64,000 nucleotides of DNA from the NCBI RefSeq assembly GCF_000003815.2, contig NC_049981.1, forward strand, positions 27,377,757 through 27,441,756, written 5' to 3'. The DNA comes from Branchiostoma floridae. Lineage: Eukaryota; Chordata; Leptocardii; Amphioxiformes; Branchiostomatidae. The position numbers were made by a program, and so were the translations under genes. How positions within the stretch are numbered: position 1 is the first letter of the stretch; each line of letters opens with the position of its first letter. The notes beneath the pieces are model-generated. The model was given only the letters and a program-made list of their open reading frames with translations. It had not been told where the DNA came from and ran no database searches. Below, piece by piece: positions 12,601-20,885 of this stretch.

Positions 12601-14405
12601 GTCGATGTCTGCAATGACATTGGGAAGCTAGTTAGTATGCTTATAAGAAACGCAAACTAAAATCGTCTAAAATGCTGTGCATCTCCTAATACCATTATTA
12701 TTAAGTTTTCTGTGTTATGGTCCACTGACAGCGTTAGAATCATTCGTGTTCTTCCTTCGAAGGCGTCATACTCATGACGATTTTTTATCATAAACGTATA
12801 ATGAGAGTACTTACTTGTTTCACAATGATCTCCTTCATAGCCAGGAGCACAGTGACACCTGTAGCTGTTGACGCCATCAATGCAAATTCCGCCATTTTGA
12901 CATATTACAGAAGAACAGTCGTCGATGTCTGCATTGACATATTAGGAAGTATGCATTCATGCCAAGAAAATCACACTACAATTATCTCCAATACTNNNNN
13001 NNNNNNNNNNNNNNNNNNNNNNNNNNNNNNNNNNNNNNNNNNNNNNNNNNNNNNNNNNNNNNNNNNNNNNNNNNNNNNNNNNNNNNNNNNNNNNNTTTTC
13101 CTCGATCACAAAGCTGCTAATAATATAATTTGTTATGTTCCACTGTTTCGAGACAAATCCAGTCATTGTTGAAGTACCAATAGTGACAGCGTCAGAGTAA
13201 GTGTTCATGACGATCGCTATGTTCACTTTTTACAGGTTGATTGCGCCAGGAAAAATTCCTTGGCTCTTTTCGATAAGTCGTCTCTGTGTGCAATGACATG
13301 TAGGAATTGCAGTCCAAAGTCTTACAACGGACAATGGACCATGGCTTAACCCCCACGTCCTAAAGACTGTAACCCTTTTCGGTAGCGTAACAGCGTGCAT
13401 GCTGGGCGAGCGACACAGCCCGGATCGAACGCGCGTAGAACTAGTTCCAGAGGCAGGGCCGCTATCACTGGTCTACGCACACTGTGAGACGATCTCATTC
13501 AACGTTGTAATGACAATAATGACATCGTGTAAAAAAACTTGCGTTTTTCGATAGAACACGTAATGGTGAATATGAATATTTTTTTTTACAATTCATTGCA
13601 ATTACCATACGGGCACTTACTTATTTCACAACGGTCTCCTTCATAGCCAGGAGCACAATGACATCTGTAGCTGTTGACTCCATCAATGCAAATTCCGCCA
13701 TTGTGACAAATCACAGAAGAACAGTCGTCGATATCTGTATTGGCATATTGGGACGGCAGATAGCGTATTTTGAAGAAATCAAACTACAATTGCCTCAAAT
13801 TCTATTCACTTCTAATACGAACAACATGCATTTTTTGCTATTACAAAGGTGTTGTTAATTGTACGAAAAATACTTAGTATGCTCATGATATTTCTCATTG
13901 CAAGAATTCTTTAAAAAGGACGCCATGTTAAAGCCTATGTACAGGACAATCCAATTGTAACATGAATACCGACCTCTTTCACAATGATCTCCTTCATAGC
14001 CAACAGCACATTCACAAGTGTAGCTGTCTTCGCCGTCGTGGCAAGTTCCGCCATTTTGACAGACCACAGCAGCACAGTCGTCTCTGTCTGCAATGACGTG
14101 GATATTGCAGTTGAAAATGTATTTGCTATTACTATTCTAACTACAGTTAACTGTTAACTACAAAATATCCATGCCTTTTCTTGCATTCATTGTTGCTGCA
14201 CATACATGTGAGAACTCCCGCCCGACAAGCAGGTTTACCGTCAGTGCGTATCTGGCCTTAGCGACAGTTTAAATGGAGGGTGTAGTGAATTGCTCACAAT
14301 GTTTCCAGTTTAACCTAAGCTAAGATAATGACCTCCCAATTTCCTCAATTCAACTACAGACAATTGGAAGATGGCAGCAAGAAAAGCGAGATAAACACAC
14401 ACACA

Positions 14406-14462
<57 letters not shown>

Positions 14463-14466
14463 ACGC

Positions 14467-14497
<31 letters not shown>

Positions 14498-15715
14498 AAC
14501 ACAAACACACGTACATACACACACGCACACTCACTCACTCACTTTGCTAACTTCATGAGAAAAGAACTGACGTGATAAACTTTACGTACCACAAACGAGA
14601 TCACTTCCTATCCACCGTCCATCCACACATCGCTTAAAGTCCTGTCCCCAGACATCGACGTACCCGGGGATACAGTGGTAGTAGCAGATAGTTCCTGATC
14701 GGTAGGGATACGTGGTTGGCGTGCAGTTCTTATTATCGCTCGTGTTTGGTACGTCTGGCGGGGAGTCTGTACAGGGGCTTGGGCCTGAAAAAAACCCGCC
14801 CCAAATCGCAGGACATTTCAGTCTCAATTGACGGCCTCTACTGTAGGATTTTAGGGACAAATTTTTAATGTTTTCCAAAGCAAAATGTTGTCTTGATAAT
14901 AACTTTCATACATACTTGTGTCATTCTATTTCATTTCACGTGCTTTATTACGGCCAAAAGTTGTCTTTACTGTTATACCTGAAGCACAACATACGGCATA
15001 AAATCTCTAGTTTTAAAGCTATGATATAATAGAAGGAAAGAAAAATACACACAATTGCACTTTAATCCTTTTCCTCCAGCCCATCGAGCTGGCCTGACCT
15101 TGCACTTCCTTCTAGCGGCCCCCTTACCCGTCCTGCATCCGGGCTTACAACTAAAATAACAGATCTCTCCCTTGACATAGGGTGGTGCACAGCCAGTCCG
15201 GATTGTGTTTGGGATGGTCAGTTCGTAGCACGTTGCTGCAAATACAATCATAAATCACACTGTTAGGCCATACAAATTTATTTCTAAAAACGAAATCACT
15301 ACGTACTACGACAATTTTTTTTTTAATTGTTGCTGCCAGAATTTGAACATTTTCTGCTAATTTATATTTCCAAACGGTACATGCGGATCCTCTTTTTCAA
15401 TCCAGAAAAAAGAAAACGGGTGAATCTTAAACTGGAAATCTACTCACTGTGGCATTTCAAGACCACAAGGACACATTTTTTCAATAATCTTTTCTTGCTG
15501 TAGTATGTATCAAGGAAGTGTAATGTTCATATCGGCTCGCACGTATACAGGTATGCCTAAAAGCAGAATTTGGCGACACCCCAAGGACGATGATATTATG
15601 TTTTTACAACTTACGGTTCTTTCTCCTCTTCTTCCTCTTCCTGGCATCAACCAGAAGAAAGATGAGTGAAATAGCGCAGAGGAGGAGGAGCAGGGTGGAT
15701 AACCTGATGCTGGGA
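483..15715 (-). CDS. Giant secreted mosaic gene: signal peptide, Sushi, EGF, TSP1, ShK and Ig domains (partial, 3' end off left edge)
   Basis: I assembled this gene from exons on the minus strand that share splice phase. Order: signal peptide (15715-15615), Sushi (15235-15053, 14784-14590), seven EGF (14087 down to 11317), Sushi (11201-11004), EGF (10602-10489), nine TSP1 (8793 down to 4601), four ShK with linkers (3814 down to 2044), Ig (1229-952), ShK (603-483). Nearly all exons are phase 1-1, so they can be duplicated or lost in frame; only the Ig-to-ShK1 junction is phase 0. Visible coding sums to about 1,400 residues. The product should be secreted, in matrix or at the cell surface, since no transmembrane segment is seen before the window edge. 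Joining these exons into one transcript is inference from phase and order; two adjacent genes remain possible. The initiator ATG is probably in an unseen upstream exon. No one-to-one family match is recognised, so the function is unknown. Confidence 0.75.
952..1229 (-). CDS. Immunoglobulin-like exon of the mosaic gene
   Basis: One exon encodes an I-set type Ig domain: [31 protein letters not shown], then [18 protein letters not shown]. Cys in strand B, Trp in strand C and the D-x-G-x-Y-x-C motif in strand F are all present. The donor GTAAGG leaves in phase 0, which matches the phase 0 start of the next ShK exon. A CTAG acceptor would give phase 1 entry and so fit the upstream ShK exon; the exact 5' edge is less certain. 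Confidence 0.82.
1480..1835 (-). pseudogene. Eroded EGF exon and ShK-unit fragments in the intron before the Ig exon
   Basis: At about 1595-1680 the sequence still aligns with the EGF exons (CAACAGCT-like and GGCTATGA-like segments are recognisable) but is full of changes and open only by chance. At about 1490-1545 and 1760-1830 there are fragments of the ShK linker region (ACTGCGTTGT, TTTCGCTGTAGCAC). These are dead leftovers of earlier tandem duplication. Confidence 0.5.
2044..2217 (-). CDS. ShK-domain exon with Ser/Thr-rich linker
   Basis: A 174-bp phase 1-1 exon encodes linker [19 protein letters not shown] and the ShK core [34 protein letters not shown]. Acceptor TTGTGCTACAG; donor GTTAAT. 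In gene order it is the last of the four tandem ShK units and is followed by the Ig exon. Confidence 0.88.
2461..2634 (-). CDS. ShK-domain exon with Ser/Thr-rich linker
   Basis: A 174-bp phase 1-1 exon encodes linker [19 protein letters not shown] and the ShK core [34 protein letters not shown]. All six Cys are present. It is a near copy of the exons at 2217-2044 and 3391-3218. Confidence 0.88.
2887..3191. mobile_element. 305-bp foldback element in a ShK intron
   Basis: The ends are GTGGGGTCAC and GTGACCCCAC, and the two halves are imperfect inverted copies of about 140 bp (GCGTATATAT near the left end, ATATATACGC near the right; CCAGGCTCCACAGGTCG near 2960, CGACCTGTGGAGCCTGG near 3110). Flanks repeat TAAAG. 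The sister ShK introns at about 2025, 2440 and 3650 read CTCGTAAAGTTTGAGAC without the insert, so they preserve the empty site. No coding capacity. A related half-arm occurs near 33.69 kb. Confidence 0.8.
3218..3391 (-). CDS. ShK-domain exon with Ser/Thr-rich linker
   Basis: A 174-bp phase 1-1 exon. The linker [19 protein letters not shown], likely O-glycosylated, precedes the ShK core [34 protein letters not shown]. The usual Trp after the fourth Cys is Phe here. Donor GTTAAT; acceptor TTGTCTTACAG. Confidence 0.88.
3674..3814 (-). CDS. ShK-domain exon with short linker (first of the ShK block)
   Basis: A 141-bp phase 1-1 exon encodes a linker [10 protein letters not shown] followed by a ShKT domain: [34 protein letters not shown]. 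The six Cys, the W-A-x-x-G-E-C core and the final S-C-x-x-C are typical of the ShKT family found in secreted animal proteins. Compared with its sisters, the Ser/Thr linker is 11 codons shorter, an in-frame deletion that suggests coding constraint. Acceptor CTTGTCTTGCAG. Confidence 0.88.
3935..4046 (-). pseudogene. Eroded EGF exon between the TSP1 and ShK blocks
   Basis: The minus strand reads [37 protein letters not shown]. It is still open and recognisable as an EGF module, but the second and third Cys of the fold are replaced (C to F and C to S) and GDHC has become IDLC. With two of six Cys gone it cannot fold normally. It may be skipped or may be a relic. Confidence 0.6.
4190..8860. repeat. 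503-bp tandem array carrying the TSP1 exons
   Basis: The distance between equivalent exon ends is 503, 503, 501, 503, 503, 500, 503 and 503 bp, and the introns are almost identical. Two intron subtypes alternate. Type A has GCATTGATAA before the exon end and type B has CCTTTCATAA; the order from low to high coordinate is A B A B A B B B A. That implies a 1-kb higher-order unit later altered by unequal exchange. At the low end (about 4190-4600) a further unit keeps intron sequence on both sides, but its TSP1 exon is deleted down to the last 12 bp (ACCTGGACAG). At the high end the units grade into diverged remnants (about 8890-9100). Confidence 0.92.
4601..8793 (-). CDS. Nine tandem TSP1 exons of the mosaic gene
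   Basis: Nine phase 1-1 exons of exactly 174 bp each encode one thrombospondin type 1 repeat: 4601-4774, 5104-5277, 5607-5780, 6108-6281, 6611-6784, 7114-7287, 7614-7787, 8117-8290, 8620-8793. Each reads [18 protein letters not shown], then the R-D-R-S-C strand and [11 protein letters not shown], ending FCPG. The W-x2-W-x2-W motif is the C-mannosylation and Trp-Arg ladder site, and six Cys are present. Copies differ by only a few residues: S to R before QTRD at 7.1 and 8.6 kb, A to E at 6.1 kb, E to D at 8.1 kb. Donor GTAACTCT and acceptor CCATGTAG are the same in all. Confidence 0.93.
8860..9380. repeat. Diverged remnants of the TSP1 repeat unit
   Basis: About 520 bp without an exon. Phrases of the 503-bp unit recur in eroded form, for example TGGCTCATGAATGCGAT near 8906, GGGACAATTC near 8968, and CCACCATCAGCTACACGGGA near 9045-9065, which resembles the acceptor side of a TSP1 exon. 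I see no open reading through it. Confidence 0.5.
9384..9655 (-). pseudogene. Broken EGF exon of the mosaic gene (stop codon plus MITE insertion)
   Basis: The minus strand still reads [14 protein letters not shown] and SVNSYR, but the next Cys codon TGT has become TGA. The usual acceptor CAG before the first Asp codons is lost. The exon is also split after the glycine/tyrosine region by a small inverted-repeat element (9419-9555); beyond it the remaining piece encoding the GDHCET-like end continues to 9384. Its intact neighbours are 114 bp. The exon must be skipped, and its class 1-1 phase lets the flanking EGF and TSP1 exons join in frame. Confidence 0.8.
9419..9555. mobile_element. Small MITE inserted in the EGF pseudo-exon
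   Basis: A 21-bp terminal inverted repeat begins TCCATAGCAGGCTCTCTGGG at the left (9419-9439), and its complement begins CCCCAGAGAGCCTGCTATGG at the right (9535-9555). The host EGF sequence resumes on each side with CTTCAT, a likely target-site duplication. There is no coding capacity. The insertion boundary is clear because eight intact sister EGF exons show the uninterrupted sequence. Confidence 0.75.
9819..10335 (+). mobile_element. tRNA-derived SINE (517 bp) with an 11-bp target-site duplication
   Basis: An RNA polymerase III promoter is visible at the 5' end: an A box in GTGGCACGATCGGGAGCG and a B box in GGGTTCAAATCC. The element ends in a short CATCATCA tail. It is flanked by a perfect 11-bp direct repeat AATCAACGTTG (9808-9818 and 10336-10346), which is a target-site duplication. 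It lies in an intron of the mosaic gene, opposite in orientation. The body after the tRNA head contains a segment (AAAGGCAC then CTTTCCTCACC) that resembles the SINE near 63.5 kb. Confidence 0.8.
10489..10602 (-). CDS. EGF-like exon 8 of the mosaic gene
   Basis: A 114-bp phase 1-1 exon encodes [37 protein letters not shown]. It is the last intact EGF exon before the TSP1 array; the next copy toward lower coordinates (about 9.4-9.65 kb) is broken. Donor GTACGTAC, acceptor TTTCAG. Confidence 0.87.
11004..11201 (-). CDS. Sushi/CCP exon 3 of the mosaic gene
   Basis: A 198-bp phase 1-1 exon encodes [44 protein letters not shown]. It is paralogous to the Sushi exon at 14784-14590, with the same Cys and Trp spacing. 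Lying between EGF exons, it gives a Sushi-EGF(7)-Sushi-EGF layout that suggests block duplication. Confidence 0.85.
11317..11430 (-). CDS. EGF-like exon 7 of the mosaic gene
   Basis: A 114-bp phase 1-1 exon encodes [37 protein letters not shown]. All six Cys are intact. It lies about 115 bp from the third Sushi exon; donor GTAAGTAC. Confidence 0.85.
11728..11841 (-). CDS. EGF-like exon 6 of the mosaic gene
   Basis: A 114-bp phase 1-1 exon encodes [36 protein letters not shown]. It is the only copy lacking the DIDDC start (NDLC instead). All six Cys are present. Confidence 0.85.
12106..12219 (-). CDS. EGF-like exon 5 of the mosaic gene
   Basis: A 114-bp phase 1-1 exon encodes [37 protein letters not shown]. 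It is nearly identical in protein to the copy at 12928-12815, although their introns differ, which suggests exon conversion or a fairly recent duplication. Confidence 0.87.
12495..12608 (-). CDS. EGF-like exon 4 of the mosaic gene
   Basis: A 114-bp phase 1-1 exon encodes [37 protein letters not shown]. All six Cys and the C-x-D-x4-Y-x-C-x-C signature are kept. Donor GTACGTAC. Confidence 0.87.
12815..12928 (-). CDS. EGF-like exon 3 of the mosaic gene
   Basis: A 114-bp phase 1-1 exon encodes [37 protein letters not shown]. It lies just 3' in the gene (lower coordinates) of the 100-N gap, so its upstream intron is not fully sequenced. At protein level it matches the copy at 12219-12106 almost exactly. 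Confidence 0.87.
12996..13095. other. Assembly gap of 100 N
   Basis: Exactly 100 undetermined bases lie in the intron between the EGF exons at 13734-13621 and 12928-12815. The round length suggests a placeholder of unknown true size, so further EGF exons could be missing here. Confidence 0.98.
13370..13500 (-). mobile_element. Possible tRNA-derived SINE head (decayed)
   Basis: The minus strand has a B-box-like GTTCGATCCGGG about 45 bp downstream of GACCAGTGATAGCGG, which is a weak A box. No tRNA clover-leaf, tail or target-site duplication was found. It is in an intron of the mosaic gene. Confidence 0.35.
13621..13734 (-). CDS. EGF-like exon 2 of the mosaic gene
   Basis: The 114-bp phase 1-1 exon begins DIDDC and contains [18 protein letters not shown] and APGYEGDRC. 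All six Cys are present and the hydroxylation consensus is intact. Donor GTAAGTGC, acceptor CAG before ATATCGACG. It lies about 350 bp from the 14.0-kb copy across a unique intron, unlike the TSP1 array, so this duplication is older. Confidence 0.85.
13974..14087 (-). CDS. EGF-like exon 1 of the mosaic gene
   Basis: The 114-bp phase 1-1 exon encodes one 38-residue EGF module with six Cys: [30 protein letters not shown]. The C-x-D-x4-Y-x-C-x-C pattern is the Asp hydroxylation signature of calcium-binding EGF modules. It begins DRDDC, where the other copies have DIDDC, and is the most divergent copy. Confidence 0.85.
14395..14545. repeat. (CA)n microsatellite
   Basis: About 130 bp of ACAC with GTAC and AAAC interruptions, ending in CACTCACTCACT. 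The long open frames read across it are artefacts of the repeat. Intron of the mosaic gene. Confidence 0.95.
14590..14784 (-). CDS. Sushi/CCP exon 2 of the mosaic gene
   Basis: This 195-bp phase 1-1 exon encodes a Sushi domain with Cys at start and end ([39 protein letters not shown]). It has the canonical four cysteines and the G-x-W before the last Cys. It is a close paralogue of the Sushi exon at 11201-11004, so a Sushi-EGF block was probably duplicated. Donor GTACGTAA; acceptor after TTTTTTTCAG. Confidence 0.85.
15053..15235 (-). CDS. Sushi/CCP-like exon 1 of the mosaic gene
   Basis: A phase 1-1 exon of 183 bp (61 codons) encodes [22 protein letters not shown] and a final KC. This is the spacing of a complement control (Sushi) module, but the Trp that normally precedes the last Cys is displaced ([10 protein letters not shown]). 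Acceptor TTTGCAG and donor GTGTGTAT flank it. It directly follows the signal-peptide exon, so the mature protein begins with a Sushi-type domain. Confidence 0.7.
15615..15715 (-). CDS. Signal-peptide exon of the mosaic gene
   Basis: The 101-bp exon is bounded by a pyrimidine-rich acceptor ending CAACAG and a GTAAGTT donor. It encodes a hydrophobic run starting [15 protein letters not shown] and ending LLVDA, then a strongly basic stretch RKRKKRRKN. This has the shape of a signal peptide core with cleavage near VDA, although the basic run lies after rather than before it. It enters in phase 2 and leaves in phase 1, which fits the next Sushi exon exactly. No in-frame ATG lies within the exon and a stop lies just upstream, so the start codon must come from an earlier exon that I could not find. 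Confidence 0.65.
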
Positions 15716-16145
15716 CTGTTGGAAAAAAAGTCTCACTTAACAACAAAAAAGCTAACAGAGAGTGCAATTTGTTTCCTAAGCACACTCAGAGAATGGCACG
15801 CCAACTATGAATCGTTTAATCTTGGAGGTCGTAGGCTGTCTTGTTTTATAAGACAGCGTAACACCCTAACATCTAGAAGTCTTGATTTTGCACGTTAAGT
15901 GTGTATAATCAACATTATAACTAAGCAAGCTAAAAAAAATAATAACATACCTAATGCAGGTTGAATAAAAGCAGGTGTGTATAGAAAATCCTTTGAAAGA
16001 TTTTTGGGACCAAGGTAACACTCCTAAGACATGCCACAAGGCATAAAATTGTAATCTTAGACGCATTCGGAATACTCATACATTTGCAGTCGTCGATATT
16101 ATGTTATTCATTAAATACTCTTTAACCATATCTGTCTTACGCCCC
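15716..16145. other. No gene seen upstream of the signal-peptide exon
   Basis: About 430 bp of AT-rich sequence. It should contain the 5' intron, first exon or promoter of the mosaic gene, but I could not identify an ATG exon with a matching donor phase. Confidence 0.5.
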
Positions 16146-16322
16146 CAGTCAACTAGCATATAGGGCGGCGACCTCGCTGCGACCGAGCGACTTGACAGGT
16201 CACTCAACGAGTTACATATGCAAAAAAATGACGAACCTGTTAACGCTTTGTGTGTGCTTTTTTGGCTTTACGAAGTCAGCTATTAGACAAATCTAATTGA
16301 GGACGCGGCGCGGTCGCAGGTC
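16146..16322. mobile_element. TIR element related to the 191-396 MITE
   Basis: It starts AACTAGCATATAGGGCGGCG, then GACCTCGCTGCGACC, and ends GACGCGGCGCGGTCGCAGG. The interior shares GTTAACGCTT and the CAACGAGTT phrase with the copies at 191 and 24.6 kb. The right TIR is more eroded. Confidence 0.6.
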
Positions 16323-19300
16323 CATCTGCAATATGGTAGCAGATCTTTGCCTGCAGTTTTGACAGTGTATTAATTTCATTATTTCCTTCCCCTTTTTCGT
16401 CTTCGTTGTTTATTGGAAATGGAGGAAAATGGATATCTGCATGTATATCATGTACACATGTGACCTATCAAGAGATACAAATGTGCCAAAATACCCAACG
16501 GCGTATCTTAAGGGCGAGTCACGTCCTACCAATCAAATCTGTTTATCACTATTCTAGAATCCGACAAACAAACTTGCAATTGATACATAACTATCGTGAT
16601 TGTCCTAGAACTATATCAGACCCCTGGTCTGCACTAACAATTCTGACAACATCTTAGTAAGTATCTGTTCGTACTCACCCCATGGTGGTGATTCCAGGAG
16701 AGGTTGAAAGTTCGTCCTGCCTCAGATGTTGTCAAGTGTAAGTGAATATTCTGCACAGTGTAGTGAAAGTGATGGATGATTATGACGTTCACCTAAACCA
16801 ACACCCATCACCCTTCACCCAACGGTGGTGTTGATGTCATCACTTATTCATTAATTCATTTACTTTAATGTCTAACTGAATGTCACAATTCCTCCAAAAA
16901 AGTCAGTGAGGTGCTAAGTGTCTACTTCGTTAAACTGTTGGTTTAAACTGATATACAATATACAATCCCAAACAACATTTCAGTAAACAGAACGAAACGA
17001 TACATTGTCGATACAACTTGATACTACACAGTCATTTAAAGCTGAGTAAGAAGTGTCAGACGTGTCACAATGTAAAGGAATAATGCTTGTTGCCTTAGGT
17101 GATAGTGTCTCTATCTGTAAACAAGACTGCGATGAGAGGCCAACGTTTCAGGTATTCAGTGACTCGGAAAAGGTTATCTGATACCAGAGGTTTTGTCAAG
17201 ATAAACCTGCTTGATTTGTATAACTTGAGTTTGAGGAGCTCATACCTCAGTTAACAAGAGATTTTATGCAAATGACTTAAACATCACATTTACATAATCT
17301 ACACATGGTAAAATCTACGCAATTTTACCATTTTTGTATAGATTATGCAAATCATTTCTCATTTGCATGTTTGGTTTTGTTTATGTTCCACCTTCCGTGA
17401 ATTACATTTATTACATTTATTGACGTCCAGTTATGGAAAACGCTGGTCGACAGACCGGTAAGTGGTAAGTAAGTTATGGGAAACAATTGAAATATAAAAT
17501 TTCCGAATTGATTATGTCCTCATTAGTATGATATGTATCTATTCGTGTACATATCTGCCTATGCTACCTGCATGCCTAAAATGATGGAAATCCGTCGTTT
17601 CTTTCTTCAGTTATCCCCTTTGAATTATTTTAAAAAACGTCTCTGCAGTTCCACAAATTACATGTTAGAAGGCCCAAACCTGACGTATTTTGTCCTGATG
17701 TCAAAACCAGTCTGCCACCAAAATTCAAGAGATACGTTGAAAAACTGCTACGATAGAATCTTATCAATGCTATCATAGAATTTTACCCCCTTTTTTATAA
17801 TGTGTACTTCATGTGCATAGTCTTCTAAGCTACCTACGTAAAAAAATCATGTAAATCCATTATTATAGTAGTATATGCAATCGATTCCCAAATTGCATCC
17901 CCCTCCCTCCCTCAAGTGTAACAATGCAGAATTACTCTTTCATACTTTGGACTTAATTAAGTGTACTATGTGTTTGTTACACCATGAGGTGTTTTACCAA
18001 GTGTGCAATACAAACAAGCAAACAAATGTTTGGCTATTTGTAAATACCTGAACACTATTGCAACAGGCTCTGTTTTTTAATACCTGAACATTAGTGCAAC
18101 AGACTCTCAAAGCTTACTTGGCCCCTAAACTTATTGCCGATAGCCACATTTCTTTCGATGACTCTGGTGGTGAACCTAGGTCAGTCCTGTCAGAGTAGAG
18201 TGCGAGACGTTTTTGTTCTACTTGGCGACAGCCCTGTGGCAAAGTTACAAATTACTGGCCACACTAGCTGTCAGTAGTGATTACATTTGTCGACACGCCA
18301 GAGAATATGAATGAAAATGACGCGATGCGCACCTCTAATTACCATGGCATTTCTATTAGAATACCATGTGGACAATGACGATGCACAGATATCTGAAGCA
18401 ACTGCACCTTTTGACCTCCAGAACGTCACCTGTGCCACCGCAATTTTCTTCCAGGCATTTTCTTGATATCTGTATCCCGTATCGTGCTGTGCATCTCTCA
18501 ATTTTCTTCCACTACTTTTGCAATTCTTCCGTCAATTACCCTTCTGCACTGGGTGTGTTTGGAAAAAGATTTAAATCTGAGAGAGGTGTCAATGACTTTT
18601 TCTACACCATACATGGCTGTATGTGACCCTATAGTCGTAAGAAAGATGAGCAGAGATTATTTGTTCGTTTGTGATTTATGATGACGAATGTGCCTCTGCT
18701 ATCTCGCTTGTCATCGTGCATGTAAGTTCAAGTATTGCATAACCCCACCTTATGTTGCAACTGCAGTGCACAGTGTGTATCAAATAATGATTGACACGGT
18801 TTTAGATGTTTACAAAGTGTGAAAAAAATGACATTTTTGAAGAAATCTGAAAATAACCTCACAGTGTCTAGAAATATACAAAAGAACGTTTAGTTCCACC
18901 GATTGACGAACACCGCACAACCTTCACATTGTTAACGTTATGTGCCAGGGGTTTTCTTTTTATAAGGCCTCCTTTGAAAAGTGTTAAAAATTCAACAGGA
19001 TTGATATCAGTAGATTTAAACTTGTTTTGTCAGACGAGGTCTGGGAAGGCGTATTGGAAAACACAAATGCAAATACTGCTTTTTGCAATTTCATGGGAAT
19101 TTTTGAATTCGCATTTTGATGCATTTGTCCTGTTTACAACAGCAAAGTGCAATCTGTGTATTGGCGGGTTTTATGATTTGTTTTACGTCATATCTGCTCA
19201 AGTATGAAAAATAGACTCTACAAGAAATAAATATTTTGAAAAAATCATACTCCAACAACATTACATCTATATAAATCATACAGGAATGACGTTAAAGGTC

Positions 19301-20815
19301 TGATTCATAGATCGAAATATATTACCAATACAACGAATGTGCGACCGAAAATGTCGACAGATGTGCGACCGAAAATTCGAGGTGAGATTTTTTTGGTGTT
19401 AAATGACAGTTAAAAACTTCAATATTGCCAGTATCAATTTAAGGATGCAACAATATGTAAACAACTGCAAACGTATCGTTAGAATTGTTAACAGGAAAAA
19501 AAAGAACTAATATTGTTCTTTCAAAATTTTATACCTGAGATATCGGAGCTAATGATATTTTGAAGCTTTGTCCCTTCTTTGGCGAAAAAAAAGTTGATAT
19601 GACACCGTTCTCCCTCGCCTAAGAACCTACCACGACAGAAATTCATGATAACAATATCAATCAAAAATTAAGTGCCCTGCTCTCAAAACAGACTGTTAAA
19701 TGTGGTATCACACTGCACTTCGGGTACTCGTGCAGCACTGCAGGGTTCGTCAAGGCAGATGGAACCCCGATGTGCCGGTTGCAAGCGCGATGTTTATGAA
19801 AAGTTAAAAAAACGCAAGTGGCAAGATTCTCCCACTGTACCCCCACAGTGCCGCCAAAATGCCATCAACAGTATCAATGTTGTATTTTGCCCCTTTTGCG
19901 TCAAGTATCAAAAGAAAACACCATTTTATCACCGAAAAGCTGTTTTGGACAAATTTCTAATCATTTTACTACGTTTTTTTATTCAGTAACAGCACTACGA
20001 TTCCACAAAAATTAAATTGTATCCGTATTCAGACTAACGTAAAAATGTATTTTGATTTGTTTGATGGGAATCAATTCAGTGTACTAAAAACACCAAATAA
20101 GTATCTGGATTCTCGATTCATAAACCTACAGATGTGAAGAAACAGATTATCGTAAAACGTTGAAAAAGAAATCATTTATGTTGGATGATAACGTTTGCTT
20201 TTGAGTTTGAGTTTGCGTTACGAGCAATATGTAATCATCGCTGGTGGCCTGCCGCCGATAGAACACCAAACATGGAGTCATTTGGACCCATGAGCCATGT
20301 TTTCTCCCACTTTTTTTTAAGTATAATAGATTTAAACATCAAGTTAGGCAAGCCATCCACCGACAGTGAAAATACTCCGCGTCACACAAAAACGTATGAA
20401 ATATCTTCATTTGAGAAAACATATAAAAATAGATCATTACACATACATGGTGTAAAACACAATCGATCGAGTCAAATCTGGATAATGGTTCGTGTCTGTT
20501 CATTCGGGTCACTTCTGTTACTGTAAAAGTCTTCCAAAGTTATTCATAACATATGTAACATACAATTCATTATAATAAGGGAAATCCTTTCATAATTTTA
20601 CAGTCGATTTTGATAAATTGACATTGCTGCGTTTGCCAATAAAATGCTCATTTAGTCTAGGAACGCAAGAGTGCAGCACGTCAGTGTGAGTGCAAGGGAA
20701 GGGGAGATGCCACCTTTACAGAAGTTCTCGAGGGTTAGTTACACACCTTTCAAGACTTCCTTAAAAAGTTACATAGTGCCATCAGATCTAACGATACCTT
20801 ACGTTTTACCACTAT
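16323..20815. other. Intergenic, no gene supported; contains a relic of the 1.1-kb repeat family
   Basis: AT-rich sequence without a coding region I can support. At about 17220-17780 it shares GAGCTCATACCTC, TTTTATGCAAATGACTT and ATTGACGTCCAGTTATGGA with the repeat copy at 26.7 kb, so this is a third, incomplete copy. Two short direct repeats are visible: ATACCTGAACA near 18045 and 18080, and ATGTGCGACCGAAAAT near 19336 and 19359. Confidence 0.55.
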
Positions 20816-20885
20816 ACAGACCTAGATAGATCTAAACCTTCTAATTATAGGCCAATATCTATATCGGCATTCAAAAAAGATTGGT
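20815..20885 (+). mobile_element. Reverse-transcriptase relic (LINE fragment)
   Basis: The plus strand reads KPSNYRPISISAF. This matches the conserved N-Y-R-P-I-S start of the reverse-transcriptase domain in non-LTR retrotransposons (usually followed by L-P). Stops surround it and no further domain motif is visible. A dead fragment. Confidence 0.45.

Noticed and set aside
14310-14558. Long open frames of Val/Cys and Thr/His repeats
   Set aside because: They are translations of the (CA)n microsatellite.
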